A stretch of 19,845 nucleotides of DNA from Legionellales bacterium UBA2469 (GCA_002342175.1 DDPL01000058.1:1-19845), one strand, 5' to 3'; shown: positions 7,200 through 16,262, counted from the first letter of the stretch. Numbers and translations are program-made. Notes: generated from the sequence alone by a model not told the origin.

Positions 7200-9000
7200 A
7201 TTGAGTAAAAGTATTCTGCTATGTTCTTTAAGCGCTTTATCATTTGCCAATATGGCTTATGTCAAAAAATTCAATGAATACCGTTATTGGACAGGTCATT
7301 TTCCGCAGTACGATAATAGTGAGATGGCTGCATTTATTAAAGAATCAACACCGCTCACCAACCGCTTACGTGATCAGTGGATGTCAGTACTTGCCCGCAA
7401 ACAAAAATGGGGCTTGATTCATCAATATTATCAACCTACCAAAAATGTAGCTGTTCAATGTTATGGTGCAGAAGCATATTGGCAATCCCATGACGTTCAA
7501 AAAGCAATACAGATTGCAACACCCATTTGGTTAACTAGTCATCCACTTCCAAAGTCTTGCGATGCAATATTTAAACATCTCAATCAACATCCTAAATGGC
7601 ACCAAACTTACTGGAAAAAACGTATTTTACTTGCTTTGGATGACAAACAACTTCTGCTTGCAAGACAACTTTTAAACCACGGTAATTCGAGTGATCGTGC
7701 AGCAGCGGATGCATTATGGCGCATCCATAACCAACCAGAACTCATCACCAAAATTCATCATGGCCCCTGGCATGGTGAAGAGGTTTTATATAGCCTTAAA
7801 CGCATGATTCAACTCAAACGAAATCATACGGAAAAGTATTATCATCTGGCACTACAAAATGGCTGGCTAAATCACGACCAAAGACAACGTTTTATCGCAC
7901 AATATGCCTTATATCAACTCATGAACAATCTTCCGACTGCTATTAATTGGTTTACCCAAATTGAAGGTTCTTACCGCAATCAAACCGTCAATGATTGGTT
8001 GATGCGTTATTCAATTTTCCATCACAAATGGTCAACAGTTATCGATGCAATTAACCACTATCCAAAGCCATGGGCGCCAGAACAACTCTATTGGCAAGCC
8101 CAGGCCAAAATGCATTTAAACCAACAAGAACAATCAAAAACTATACTCAAAAAAATTGCCAAAGAAAGAAATTATTACGGATTTTTAGCAAGCCATGATT
8201 TACATCTTTCTCCTTCATTCGAAGAGCGAACGCCCTATCCAACAAGTTATTTACCTAAAGAGTATTCGCCCATTCTTCATGACATTGAAAATGAGTATCG
8301 ACGCGGCCATAAAGAAAGTGCCGCAATCCTCTTGAATGACTTTATTTTGGAATTACCCACCCCTCAAAAATCGGCGTTAGTGAATTGGGTCGCCAATCAA
8401 TTAAATTGGTCAAACCAAGCGATTATGTTGAGCAACCAACCTGATTTAATGAATCAAGTCAGTATACGTTTTCCAGTGAAGTACTATGGTGTTGTTCAAC
8501 AACGTGCAAAACATCTAAATCTTGATCCTGCTTATATCTATGCCATTATTCGTCAAGAAAGTGCCTTTCATCCTGAAATTAAATCATCTGTCGGCGCAAG
8601 AGGCCTTATGCAAATGATGCCGCGCACCGCAAAACATATTAGTCGTCACTATCGAATTCCCTATCAGCATGAAAAACAATTGTATATGCCACAAAAAAAT
8701 ATCGAGTTAGGAACCATCTACCTTTCACACTTGGCCAAAATATTTGAAAAACATCCGGTATTAATGGCAGCAGCCTATAATGCAGGCCCTCAATCAGTTC
8801 ATCGTTGGATTCGTCAAAATCCAACCCCTGATATGACGGTATGGATTGAGACCTTACCCTTCAAAGAGACAAGAAATTACGTTAAAAATATTGTCGCGTT
8901 TCAAACCATCTACCAACATCGTTTACACGAACCAATTCTTTTTAAACAAACCATGGAGACCATACCAAACTATCAAAAATATGAGACCTCCAATCTTTAA
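7189..9000 (+). CDS. slt: Soluble lytic murein transglycosylase (Slt70 type)
   Basis: This periplasmic enzyme cleaves the MurNAc-GlcNAc bond of peptidoglycan, forming 1,6-anhydro-MurNAc ends, and acts in wall turnover. The ATG at 7189 gives a 603-residue protein with a signal peptide (MLNKLSKSILLCSLSALSFA); an in-frame TTG at 7180 is less likely. A long alpha-helical superhelical (U) region fills residues about 25-420 and ends with the typical RNYYGFLASHDL near 327-338. The C-terminal SLT domain has catalytic Glu457 in IIRQESAF, then GARGLMQMMP and AAYNAGP. Length is close to E. coli Slt. It overlaps rpe by 11 bases, and its stop shares the palindromic TTAA with the opposing gene (four-base overlap). 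Confidence 0.93.
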   Translation: MLNKLSKSILLCSLSALSFANMAYVKKFNEYRYWTGHFPQYDNSEMAAFIKESTPLTNRLRDQWMSVLARKQKWGLIHQYYQPTKNVAVQCYGAEAYWQSHDVQKAIQIATPIWLTSHPLPKSCDAIFKHLNQHPKWHQTYWKKRILLALDDKQLLLARQLLNHGNSSDRAAADALWRIHNQPELITKIHHGPWHGEEVLYSLKRMIQLKRNHTEKYYHLALQNGWLNHDQRQRFIAQYALYQLMNNLPTAINWFTQIEGSYRNQTVNDWLMRYSIFHHKWSTVIDAINHYPKPWAPEQLYWQAQAKMHLNQQEQSKTILKKIAKERNYYGFLASHDLHLSPSFEERTPYPTSYLPKEYSPILHDIENEYRRGHKESAAILLNDFILELPTPQKSALVNWVANQLNWSNQAIMLSNQPDLMNQVSIRFPVKYYGVVQQRAKHLNLDPAYIYAIIRQESAFHPEIKSSVGARGLMQMMPRTAKHISRHYRIPYQHEKQLYMPQKNIELGTIYLSHLAKIFEKHPVLMAAAYNAGPQSVHRWIRQNPTPDMTVWIETLPFKETRNYVKNIVAFQTIYQHRLHEPILFKQTMETIPNYQKYETSNL

Positions 9001-9398
9001 CTACTGGCCATTTGCTTCATTACCCAGCGGAGTTGATGTTCTTTGTGCTTTGAAAGTTGATCACAAAATACAATAAAATGTTTTTTCTTTTGTGTTGCAT
9101 ATTCTTCACCATACATGATGAAGCCAAAAGGTACGGCCTTGAGCCATTGAAGGTTTTTTAAATGATGGTTCCCGACTTCCCAATGACCGCCATGAAATCG
9201 AATCGTTGAGAAAACATGATGGTTGGCGACATTCAAATACCCAAGGGTTGCAAACGCGATAATGACTAAAGCAGCAATCTCGTAGCCATTTGAAGCATAG
9301 GTAAAAGCAACAAATAAAAAGAATCCCCACAACACTCTACATAAACGTTTGTAGAGCACTGAAGGGATTAAATGCCATGAATAATGAGTATCGGTCAT
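8997..9398 (-). CDS. Small membrane protein, YgfX/CptA-like
   Basis: The 133-residue protein has two closely spaced membrane segments (about 22-35 and 40-58) and a short soluble C-terminal domain with the pattern GGHWEVGNHHLKNLQW, then a hydrophobic stretch, a Cys/Asp motif and LRWVMKQ. This layout and the C-terminal pattern resemble the YgfX (CptA) family, linked in E. coli to cell-division and cytoskeleton inhibition; the identification is by pattern only. No YgfY/SdhE-like (CptB) partner lies next to it. It starts six bases after der with AAGGA close to the ATG, so it is the last gene of the leftward operon. Its stop overlaps that of slt by four bases. It may be an unrelated two-helix protein. 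Confidence 0.5.
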   Translation of the reverse strand: MTDTHYSWHLIPSVLYKRLCRVLWGFFLFVAFTYASNGYEIAALVIIAFATLGYLNVANHHVFSTIRFHGGHWEVGNHHLKNLQWLKAVPFGFIMYGEEYATQKKKHFIVFCDQLSKHKEHQLRWVMKQMASS

Positions 9399-9404
9399 AT
9401 TCCT

Positions 9405-10817
9405 TTATTTTTTATATTTCTTTTTGATAAATTTCTTTAGACGTTTGCGCTTATCCATTTGCCGTTGGGTTAATTTATTCTTCTTGCCTGCAAATGGGTT
9501 TTCACCACTTTTAAAAATTAATTCAAGGGGAGTTCCAGTCAGGTTCAGGGCATCCAAGAAATAGTTCTTTAAGAAACGACGATAGCTATCTGGCAACGCC
9601 TCCACTTGATTGCCATGAATGACAACGATTGGAGGCTGAACACCACCCATGTGTGCAAAACGCATTTTGACACGTCTGCCATTAACTAAAGGTGGCTGAT
9701 GACTATCGACAGCTTGTTGCAATATCTTGGTCAAAAATGAGGTTGCATGAGAGGCACTCGAAGCCTTATAGGCTTCTTGTATATCCGTCCATAACTGACG
9801 CATTCCAAAGCCTTTTAAAGCTGAAATAAAGCGAATTTGATAATAATCTTGGAATGGCATACGCAATTCAATTTTTTGCTTGATAAACTTTTTATCATCA
9901 TCAGTCAGAACATCACATTTGTTAAATGCAATCACCAAGGCTTTACCAGCTTGTACCACGTAGTCAATCAAATGCATGTCTTGATCAGTAATGGGTTCTT
10001 GTCCGTTGATGAGAATTAAACAAACATCTGATGCATCGACTGCTTGTAAGGTTTTAATCACTGAGAACTTCTCAATCTTCTCTGAAACCCGTGCACGACG
10101 ACGAATACCTGCCGTATCCATAAATATGTAAGGCTGACCATATAATTCTACAGGAATTTCAATGGTATCACGAGTTGTTCCAGGCATATCATAGACAACA
10201 ACTCTTTCTTCACCAACCAAACGATTGATAAATGTCGATTTGCCAACATTCGGTCGACCAATCACGGCCACTTTAATTGGTAATTTTGAGTCTGAATTAA
10301 AAATAAAATCTGGTCGCTCACTCTCCATCGGCCATTCAGCGGTGACTTCATCTAAAATATCTGCAATGCCACGTTGATGGGCTGCTGAAACACAGTGTAC
10401 ATTTTTAAAACCTAATGCTTGGAATTCACTTGAAACAATCGATTGTTGTTGTGACTCCGATTTATTGACCAATAAGTACAATGGTTTGGTGAGTTTTCGG
10501 AGCTCATTTGCAATATCGATATCGACAGGAGTTAACCCGGCTCGACCATCGACCACAAAAAAAATCACATCGGCTTCAGTCAACGCAAGTTGAGCTTGTT
10601 GTGACGCCAATACATCGATATCTTCATCGCTTTCACCCAATCCACAGGTATCAACCACCATAAATGGTTTATGTTGATACAAGGCTTTGCCATATTGGCG
10701 ATCTCTAGTCACACCTGGAAAGTCAGCAACCAATGCGGCTTTCGTACGAGTGATACAGTTAAATAACGTTGATTTGCCGACATTCGGTCGGCCTACAATT
10801 GCGATAACAGGTAACAT
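9405..10817 (-). CDS. der: Ribosome assembly GTPase Der (EngA)
   Basis: This essential double GTPase is needed for maturation of the 50S ribosomal subunit. The 470-residue protein has two G domains and a KH-like C-terminal domain. Domain 1: GRPNVGKS (9-16), DTCG (56-59) and NKSE (118-121). Domain 2: GRPNVGKS (187-194), DTAG (234-237) and NKCD (299-302). The C-terminal part holds NGRRVKMRF and PLELIFKSGENPF and ends in a very basic Lys/Arg tail. Domain 1 is unusual: the guanine-specifying NKxD reads NKSE. The gene follows bamB with one base between them, as in E. coli, where bamB and der are also adjacent. Confidence 0.97.
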   Translation of the reverse strand: MLPVIAIVGRPNVGKSTLFNCITRTKAALVADFPGVTRDRQYGKALYQHKPFMVVDTCGLGESDEDIDVLASQQAQLALTEADVIFFVVDGRAGLTPVDIDIANELRKLTKPLYLLVNKSESQQQSIVSSEFQALGFKNVHCVSAAHQRGIADILDEVTAEWPMESERPDFIFNSDSKLPIKVAVIGRPNVGKSTFINRLVGEERVVVYDMPGTTRDTIEIPVELYGQPYIFMDTAGIRRRARVSEKIEKFSVIKTLQAVDASDVCLILINGQEPITDQDMHLIDYVVQAGKALVIAFNKCDVLTDDDKKFIKQKIELRMPFQDYYQIRFISALKGFGMRQLWTDIQEAYKASSASHATSFLTKILQQAVDSHQPPLVNGRRVKMRFAHMGGVQPPIVVIHGNQVEALPDSYRRFLKNYFLDALNLTGTPLELIFKSGENPFAGKKNKLTQRQMDKRKRLKKFIKKKYKK

Positions 10818-10818
10818 C

Positions 10819-11991
10819 TTAGTTTCTCAATAATAATCGGTGCAATTGTCCATTACTGGTGGTTACCCAACAACTGTCATGTTTGACAACTGGTGCGGAG
10901 GTGGCCGCACTTGGCAACTGAATTTGTCCCTTGAATTCACCGGTATTCGGATCAATCCCATGCATCACGCCAAGGCGATCTGCAACCCATATTTGATGAT
11001 GCCAGAAAACGGGTGCTGATAATCCTCTAGCCTTCAAACCTTTTTGCTTCCAAAGAACTTGTCCTGTGTTTTTTTCAAAAGCCCAAATCACATCATGGCT
11101 GTCGACCATGATCATATACTGTCCGTCAATAGCCAAATCATGATACGTTGAAGCGCGTCGATGCCATTTGAATTGCGAGTTTCGAATAGAATAGACACCT
11201 ACTTCACCTTGATATGTGGCAATATATAAATCATCCCCATCAATAATAGGGTTGGTATCAATATCTACTAAACTTTCAATCTCACTTGCCCCGATTGGGA
11301 ATGCAATATGCTGTTGAAATAAGACGTGTCCATTGGACCGTTCAAGCCCTACAAGCGCCCCATCGGAAAAACCAGCAAAGACCATATTTTGATAAATCAC
11401 TGGCGAGGAACTGGCTTTTAAAATAATCTCAGGAGAGCCCCTTTCATATGTCCAATCGATATGGCCTGTTCTTAAATTAATTCGATACAAATGTCCATTA
11501 ATCGTTTTAACATATAAAGTATTATGCTGAACCAATGGTTTTGCAATTGAATCATTGCTTAATAGAATTCGATATTTGATAGCACCGTTTGCTTTATCCA
11601 ATATATAGATAGCAGAGTCATCACCACATAATATGACATAAGTATCACTTAAAACAGGGCCTGACAGCAAGGGCGTTTTTAATTTAATTTGCCACAAAAC
11701 TTGTCCAGTTTTGGCGTACGCTGCAGTGACCGAACCATCATTCGTCGCAACAAACAATTTATCATTATCGATGGCGGGTTGAAGGTCGGGGGTTAAAATC
11801 CCCTTTTTAAAAGATCCGACATCCCTAGACCAATCTATTTTTATTTCTTTTTGATGTGTAACCTTTGGCAATGGGCTAGGTGCTGGGGTATTATCTTTTC
11901 CCAAGGTATAATCATCAATATAATTACAACTAGATAAACCCAATACAAATAATATAACTGATGCTTTTAATACGAACTTTAAATTATCCAT
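10819..11991 (-). CDS. bamB: Outer-membrane assembly lipoprotein BamB
   Basis: BamB is a lipoprotein of the BAM complex that helps insert beta-barrel proteins into the outer membrane. The 390-residue protein has a lipoprotein signal with lipobox LSSC and lipidated Cys22. Residue +2 is Asn, so an outer-membrane location is expected. The mature part is an eight-bladed PQQ-type propeller with repeated blades such as AKTGQVLWQIKL, EKNTGQVLWKQKG and DPNTGEFKGQIQL. IESLVDIDTNPIIDGD matches E. coli BamB strongly. The start ATG overlaps the yfgM stop (ATGGATAA, eight bases shared), which suggests translational coupling. Its clients may include the two barrel proteins in this window. Confidence 0.95.
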   Translation of the reverse strand: MDNLKFVLKASVILFVLGLSSCNYIDDYTLGKDNTPAPSPLPKVTHQKEIKIDWSRDVGSFKKGILTPDLQPAIDNDKLFVATNDGSVTAAYAKTGQVLWQIKLKTPLLSGPVLSDTYVILCGDDSAIYILDKANGAIKYRILLSNDSIAKPLVQHNTLYVKTINGHLYRINLRTGHIDWTYERGSPEIILKASSSPVIYQNMVFAGFSDGALVGLERSNGHVLFQQHIAFPIGASEIESLVDIDTNPIIDGDDLYIATYQGEVGVYSIRNSQFKWHRRASTYHDLAIDGQYMIMVDSHDVIWAFEKNTGQVLWKQKGLKARGLSAPVFWHHQIWVADRLGVMHGIDPNTGEFKGQIQLPSAATSAPVVKHDSCWVTTSNGQLHRLLLRN

Positions 11992-12670
11992 TTTTCTTCT
12001 TGTCTGTATTGCTTGTTAATTGGCGATGTTGTGCATCGATAGCCGATAAATCATTGCTTTTCATTTCTAAAAATAAATTACCAACGCCGTAATCTTGTAC
12101 TTCTGTTAAGGCTTTACGATAGTATTCGACGGCTTTATCAAACTGATTCATCGAGGTGTAAATATCACCTTTTAATTCATCGACCAACGGCAAATAAGCT
12201 TTAGAATTCATTCCCTTTAGAATACTTAGGGCCTTTTTATATTTTTGATCTACTAGCCATAAACGAGCTAAACGAATTTTTGCAACATCAGCTATTTCTG
12301 ATGTTTTACTATTTTCAGCAACCCATGTCAGTTGTTTTAATGCTTCTTTAAAATCATTATTAGATACGGCAACTTTTGCTAAGGTTAAACGAGCAGCATC
12401 TGCATAAATGGATGAAGGATAATTCTTGACCAAATTAATTGCGTAACGCTTAATCAACTTCGGTTGATGATTTGAAGTCGCTAACATCATTTGTTCGTAA
12501 ATATTTGATGCTTGTTGAAGATTTTTCTCTTGGTGCCAGCTCCAATATTTCATTCCTGAGGCACTTAACAATACCAAAGAAAAAATAATGAGAACTATTC
12601 CATTATATTTCTGCCACCATCTCTTTACCGCAATCCATTGTTCATGTTCATTTAAATAGATATTTATCAT
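11984..12670 (-). CDS. yfgM: YfgM-like membrane-anchored TPR protein
   Basis: In E. coli YfgM binds the SecYEG translocon and PpiD and supports periplasmic chaperone traffic. The start at 12670 gives 228 residues beginning MINIYLNEHEQWIAVKRWWQ, which parallels the E. coli N-terminus (acidic, then AVKRF/W). One transmembrane helix follows at about 26-44. The periplasmic part is made of TPR-like helices, for example YADAARLTLAKVAVSNNDF and FDKAVEYYRKAL near the C-terminus. A longer frame opening 39 bases upstream would add a stretch inside hisS and is rejected. AGGGA lies nine bases before the chosen ATG. It sits between hisS and bamB as in E. coli. Confidence 0.86.
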   Translation of the reverse strand: MINIYLNEHEQWIAVKRWWQKYNGIVLIIFSLVLLSASGMKYWSWHQEKNLQQASNIYEQMMLATSNHQPKLIKRYAINLVKNYPSSIYADAARLTLAKVAVSNNDFKEALKQLTWVAENSKTSEIADVAKIRLARLWLVDQKYKKALSILKGMNSKAYLPLVDELKGDIYTSMNQFDKAVEYYRKALTEVQDYGVGNLFLEMKSNDLSAIDAQHRQLTSNTDKKKNG

Positions 12671-12674
12671 TGCA

Positions 12675-13943
12675 TTATTTCCCTTGTTGCTGCTGCAACC
12701 AAGATACAACCTCTTTTTCTCGGATACAAATTTGTTTTTCTTGTTGATAATCTGTTCTCAACATTTTAACCGAAACTTGTTGATTGTTCAGTTCATCAAT
12801 TCCTAACACCAATGCAAAAGCCGCACCACTTCTATCTGCTTTTTTAAACTGACTCTTCAAGCTCGTTGAATTTAAATGAATTTCAACAGCCATTCCTGTT
12901 TCAACTCGAATTTTTTGAGCCAATTGTTGTGTTCTTACCAAAGGTTGCTCTTCTTGTGTCAAAATAAACACATCTGCTGTAGTTTGTTCTTGTTGATCTT
13001 GAAGCAATAAAATCAAACGTTCTAAGCCTAAAGCAAAACCAATAGCAGGAACATCTGGTCCTCCTAACTGCTGAACCAAACTGTCGTAACGACCGCCTGC
13101 GCATACTGTAGCTTGACTGCCGAGTTTATCCGTTACCCATTCAAAAACCAAGTGATTATAATAATCCAATCCCCTGACCAAATATGGATTTATCGTAAAG
13201 GGAATTTGTAAAAATTCTAAACCTTGGCATATCAATTTAAAATTTTGTTGCGATTCTTCAGATAAATACTCTAATAATTTAGGCGCATTTTTTAATAATT
13301 CTTGAATAATAGGCGATTTACTATCCAGTAATCTTAATGGATTTTTTTCTAAACGTTGAATTTCTTCTGCTGTTAATTGTTGAGCATGTTTTTTAAAATA
13401 AGAAACCAGTGCCTGTTTATAAGCTACCCTATCTTCTAAATAACCCAAGCAATTCACTTGTAACTGTACATGCGAAGAAATGCCTAAGCTTTTCCACATT
13501 TCAGCTGTCATCAACAACATTTCTAAATCAATCGATGGATCAGAAAAACCAAATGCCTCTACCCCCAATTGATAGAATTGTCGATAACGGCCTTTCTGCG
13601 GTTTTTCATGTCTAAACATTGGACCTAAATACCACCACTTCTGCGTTTGACGTAATTGGTTGTTCTCGATTGCAGCTCGAACACATCCAGCAGTACCCTC
13701 TGGTCGTAAACTCAAAGAATCACCATTTAAATCAGTAAACGTATACATCTCTTTTTCGATGATGTCGGTAGCATCGCCAATTGTTCTCTTAAAAAGAGAT
13801 GTACTTTCAAGAATCGGTAATTTAATTTCTTGATACGAAAACTGCTTTAAACAGTTTTTGAGTTTATCTTCAGTTTGTTGCCAAATATTCGTTTCTAGTG
13901 GCAACACATCGTTAAATCCACGAATTGCTTGTATACGGTTCAC
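12675..13943 (-). CDS. hisS: Histidyl-tRNA synthetase
   Basis: This class II synthetase charges tRNA-His with histidine. The 422-residue protein starts with IQAIRGFNDVLP. It contains motif 2 (GPMFRHEKPQKGRYRQF, 107-123), the histidine-binding LVRGLDYYNHLVFEW (255-269), CAGGRYDSLV (281-290) and motif 3 (AIGFALGLERL, 300-310). A C-terminal anticodon-binding domain of about 100 residues follows. Length is normal. The start is GTG at 13943. The Shine-Dalgarno GGAG sits inside the last codons of rodZ (GCG GAG TAA), ten bases upstream, so translation may depend on the upstream gene. ispG, which usually precedes hisS in this cluster, is absent. Confidence 0.97.
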   Translation of the reverse strand: MNRIQAIRGFNDVLPLETNIWQQTEDKLKNCLKQFSYQEIKLPILESTSLFKRTIGDATDIIEKEMYTFTDLNGDSLSLRPEGTAGCVRAAIENNQLRQTQKWWYLGPMFRHEKPQKGRYRQFYQLGVEAFGFSDPSIDLEMLLMTAEMWKSLGISSHVQLQVNCLGYLEDRVAYKQALVSYFKKHAQQLTAEEIQRLEKNPLRLLDSKSPIIQELLKNAPKLLEYLSEESQQNFKLICQGLEFLQIPFTINPYLVRGLDYYNHLVFEWVTDKLGSQATVCAGGRYDSLVQQLGGPDVPAIGFALGLERLILLLQDQQEQTTADVFILTQEEQPLVRTQQLAQKIRVETGMAVEIHLNSTSLKSQFKKADRSGAAFALVLGIDELNNQQVSVKMLRTDYQQEKQICIREKEVVSWLQQQQGK

Positions 13944-13950
13944 TACAACA

Positions 13951-14637
13951 TTACTCCGCTGCTGGCGCCTTATCGGTAGAAACTGCTTTATTCTCTTTAC
14001 CGGTTATTGCCGCTTCTTTGCTCTTTTCTGCATTTGTATCTGATGCAGATACTGCTGTTGTTTGTTCTTCAGTGTTGTTAGCAGTTAACAATTGGCGCAT
14101 TTTTGATAAATCCGATAGTTTAACATCTGTGGATTCCGATGCTGTCGCTTGTTGTTGCGTGGATTCTTGTTGCGCTGTTTGACGCCATTGTGTTGGAATA
14201 ATAGATTCATTTGATTTATTTTCAAACCACCACATCGATACAGATACAACGGCAACAACTGCAAAACCTGCGGCCATCCAATGTAACCATTTCTCATTTT
14301 TCTCTTCTTCGGGCTGAGATTGCCACACGGCTTTTTCAATTTTCACTTCTTTAGGACAAATAAGGTTATAAGCTTCGATCAATGGATCAGCTTGAATATC
14401 TAAATGTTTGCAATATCCACGAATGTAACCTTTAATAAACACAGGATTTGGTAATGATTCGTAATCATCAGCTTCTAAATGCAATAATACTTGCGTTCTT
14501 AGGTTTAATTTACTTGCAATATAATCAACAGAAATACCCCGTTTTTCACGCTCAGCTGCAAGAAATGCACCTGGTTTAGAGTCACATGTTGGAATAGTGG
14601 CATTATTTACATTATTTTCAGCATTATCTTGATTCAT
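13951..14637 (-). CDS. rodZ: RodZ-like cytoskeletal membrane protein, short form
   Basis: RodZ couples MreB filaments to the elongasome and keeps rod shape. The start at 14637 (228 residues) is chosen because GGAG lies six bases before it; ATGs at 14649 and 14664 in the same frame have no such site. The N-terminal helix-turn-helix domain (about 22-80) is well conserved: FLAAEREKRGISVDYIASKL and FIKGYIRGYCKHLDI. A Lys-rich linker and one transmembrane segment (about 118-136, ending in MWWF) follow. The periplasmic tail of about 90 residues is rich in Ser, Thr, Gln, Glu and Ala and shows no DUF4115 fold, which E. coli RodZ (337 residues) has. The HTH and membrane parts are clear; the short tail is the unusual point. 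Confidence 0.9.
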   Translation of the reverse strand: MNQDNAENNVNNATIPTCDSKPGAFLAAEREKRGISVDYIASKLNLRTQVLLHLEADDYESLPNPVFIKGYIRGYCKHLDIQADPLIEAYNLICPKEVKIEKAVWQSQPEEEKNEKWLHWMAAGFAVVAVVSVSMWWFENKSNESIIPTQWRQTAQQESTQQQATASESTDVKLSDLSKMRQLLTANNTEEQTTAVSASDTNAEKSKEAAITGKENKAVSTDKAPAAE

Positions 14638-14709
14638 CTCGGTCTCCATTTTTTTTATTCTCATGGGAATTCTAATATCATAATAGATTCAAGCAAATTC
14701 TTAAATAGA

Positions 14710-14738
14710 ATTATACGGATTATGAATTTTTTTGTGTA
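14710..14738 (-). promoter_or_regulatory. Putative internal promoter for rodZ-hisS
   Basis: Reading leftward, TACACA (14738-14733, four of six matches to -35) is followed by 17 bases and a perfect TATAAT (14715-14710). It sits across the end of rlmN and would start transcription near 14703, about 66 bases before rodZ. The 82-base gap upstream of rodZ is the largest in the operon, which fits an internal start. Confidence 0.42.
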
Positions 14739-15832
14739 GAAAGTTCTGTTATATTCACTTTTTGCCAACGCATGGAACGCGTTGTTTTATCCATAAAATC
14801 TCCTGCCAATTGACCACAGGCAGCATCAATATCATCACCTCGGGTTTTACGCACCGTTGTATGAATACCTTTTTCCATTAAATAGGCCTGAAATGCATCA
14901 ATGGTTTCTGGACATGAACATTGATATGGCGCATGCGGAAATGGATTAAATGGAATCAAATTCATCTTCGCAGGGACATTTTTTAATAAACGATACAATT
15001 GCTTAGCGTGCTCTAAGGAGTCATTAACGTCTCTTAACATCACATATTCAAAAGTAATTTTTCGTCGTGGCTCATTTTCAAAATAATGTCGACACGTTTT
15101 CATCAGTTGTTCAAGCGGATATTTTTTATTTACTGGAACCAACACATTTCTTAACTCGTCATTAGGCGCATGCAAGGAAACGGCCAACGCGACTGAACTA
15201 CGTTGTTTTAATTGTTCCATTTGAGGAACAAGTCCAGATGTACTTAAAGTGACACGTCGCTTCGATAAACCATAGGCATAATCATCTAACATGATATCCA
15301 ATGCTTTCACGACTGCATCAAAATTCAAAAGTGGCTCACCCATACCCATCATCACGACATTGGTAATCACCCGATTTTGAGGATTGGGGCTTTCACCCAA
15401 CTCTCGACAAGCTAACCAAATTTGAGAAATGATTTCTGAGGTGGTGAGATCTCGGTTAAATCCTTGTTTGGCTGTTGAGCAAAAACTGCAATTTAAACCA
15501 CAGCCAACCTGAGACGAAATGCATAATGTGCCTCGATTAGATTCTGGAATAAATACTGTTTCAATACTATTTCCACATTCCAATTGAAGTAACCACTTGC
15601 GTGTTCCATCTTTGGCATGTTGACGCACAACAATTTGAGGCAACTCAATTTTAGCTTTTTCTGCCAACTGCTGACGAAATGCCTTGCTCAAATTAGACAT
15701 CTGTTCAAAATCAGTATATCCAAATTGATGAATCCACTGAAGTAATTGCTGTGCACGATAAGCAGGTTGGCCAAGTGATTTCACAAAGCCAACCATATCT
15801 TCCAAATTAAAATTGAGTAAATTTTGTCGCAT
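14720..15832 (-). CDS. rlmN: 23S rRNA/tRNA C2-adenine methyltransferase RlmN
   Basis: This radical SAM enzyme methylates C2 of A2503 in 23S rRNA and of A37 in some tRNAs. The 370-residue protein has the iron-sulfur motif Cys111, Cys115, Cys118 ([15 protein letters not shown]). The two catalytic cysteines align with E. coli: Cys104 (E. coli 118) in GTLCISSQ and the methyl-carrier Cys339 (E. coli 355) in [19 protein letters not shown] and SLHAPND are also typical. Length is normal. Only one base separates it from the ndk stop (TAA-T-ATG) and it has no clear ribosome binding site of its own, so coupling to ndk is likely. A2503 methylation affects the peptidyl-transferase exit tunnel. Confidence 0.98.
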   Translation of the reverse strand: MRQNLLNFNLEDMVGFVKSLGQPAYRAQQLLQWIHQFGYTDFEQMSNLSKAFRQQLAEKAKIELPQIVVRQHAKDGTRKWLLQLECGNSIETVFIPESNRGTLCISSQVGCGLNCSFCSTAKQGFNRDLTTSEIISQIWLACRELGESPNPQNRVITNVVMMGMGEPLLNFDAVVKALDIMLDDYAYGLSKRRVTLSTSGLVPQMEQLKQRSSVALAVSLHAPNDELRNVLVPVNKKYPLEQLMKTCRHYFENEPRRKITFEYVMLRDVNDSLEHAKQLYRLLKNVPAKMNLIPFNPFPHAPYQCSCPETIDAFQAYLMEKGIHTTVRKTRGDDIDAACGQLAGDFMDKTTRSMRWQKVNITELSTQKNS

Positions 15833-15833
15833 A

Positions 15834-16262
15834 TTACTTATTCAAGAAAATTTCTTTGGTATCAAAAAAGAAAGCAACTTCGGTTGCTGCGTTTTCAGCA
15901 CTATCAGATCCATGAACCGCATTGGCATCAATCGAATCAGCAAAATCAGCACGAATGGTTCCAGCTTTTGCTTCTTTAGGATTGGTCGCACCCATTAAAT
16001 CACGATTTTTTTGAATCGCATTATCACCAGCCAATACTTGCACAAATACAGGACCTGAAGTCATGAACTTAACCAAGTCATTGTAAAATGGACGCTCTTT
16101 ATGAACAGCATAAAAAGAACCTGCTTCTTCAGGAGATAAATGAACCATGCGTGCAGCAGCTACTTTTAATCCATTCTTTTCGAAACGAGAAACGATTTCA
16201 CCAACAACGTTTTTTACAACTGCATCGGGTTTGATGATTGACAACGTATATTCAAATGCCAT
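15834..16262 (-). CDS. ndk: Nucleoside diphosphate kinase
   Basis: The enzyme balances nucleoside triphosphate pools through a phosphohistidine intermediate. The 142-residue protein is full length, with the catalytic His117 in NAVHGSDS, the N-terminal [10 protein letters not shown] and the [15 protein letters not shown] loop. GGAG lies seven bases before the ATG. It is the first gene of the leftward operon ending at 8997. A putative promoter with perfect -10 TATAAT lies upstream (16298-16303). Confidence 0.99.
   Translation of the reverse strand: MAFEYTLSIIKPDAVVKNVVGEIVSRFEKNGLKVAAARMVHLSPEEAGSFYAVHKERPFYNDLVKFMTSGPVFVQVLAGDNAIQKNRDLMGATNPKEAKAGTIRADFADSIDANAVHGSDSAENAATEVAFFFDTKEIFLNK

Noticed and set aside
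12671..12709. Longer N-terminus for YfgM reaching into hisS
   Set aside because: The family N-terminus begins at the ATG at 12670, which also has a suitable ribosome site.
12901..13104. Arg-rich 67-codon frame in hisS
   Set aside because: A shadow frame on the same strand within a highly conserved gene, with no ribosome site.
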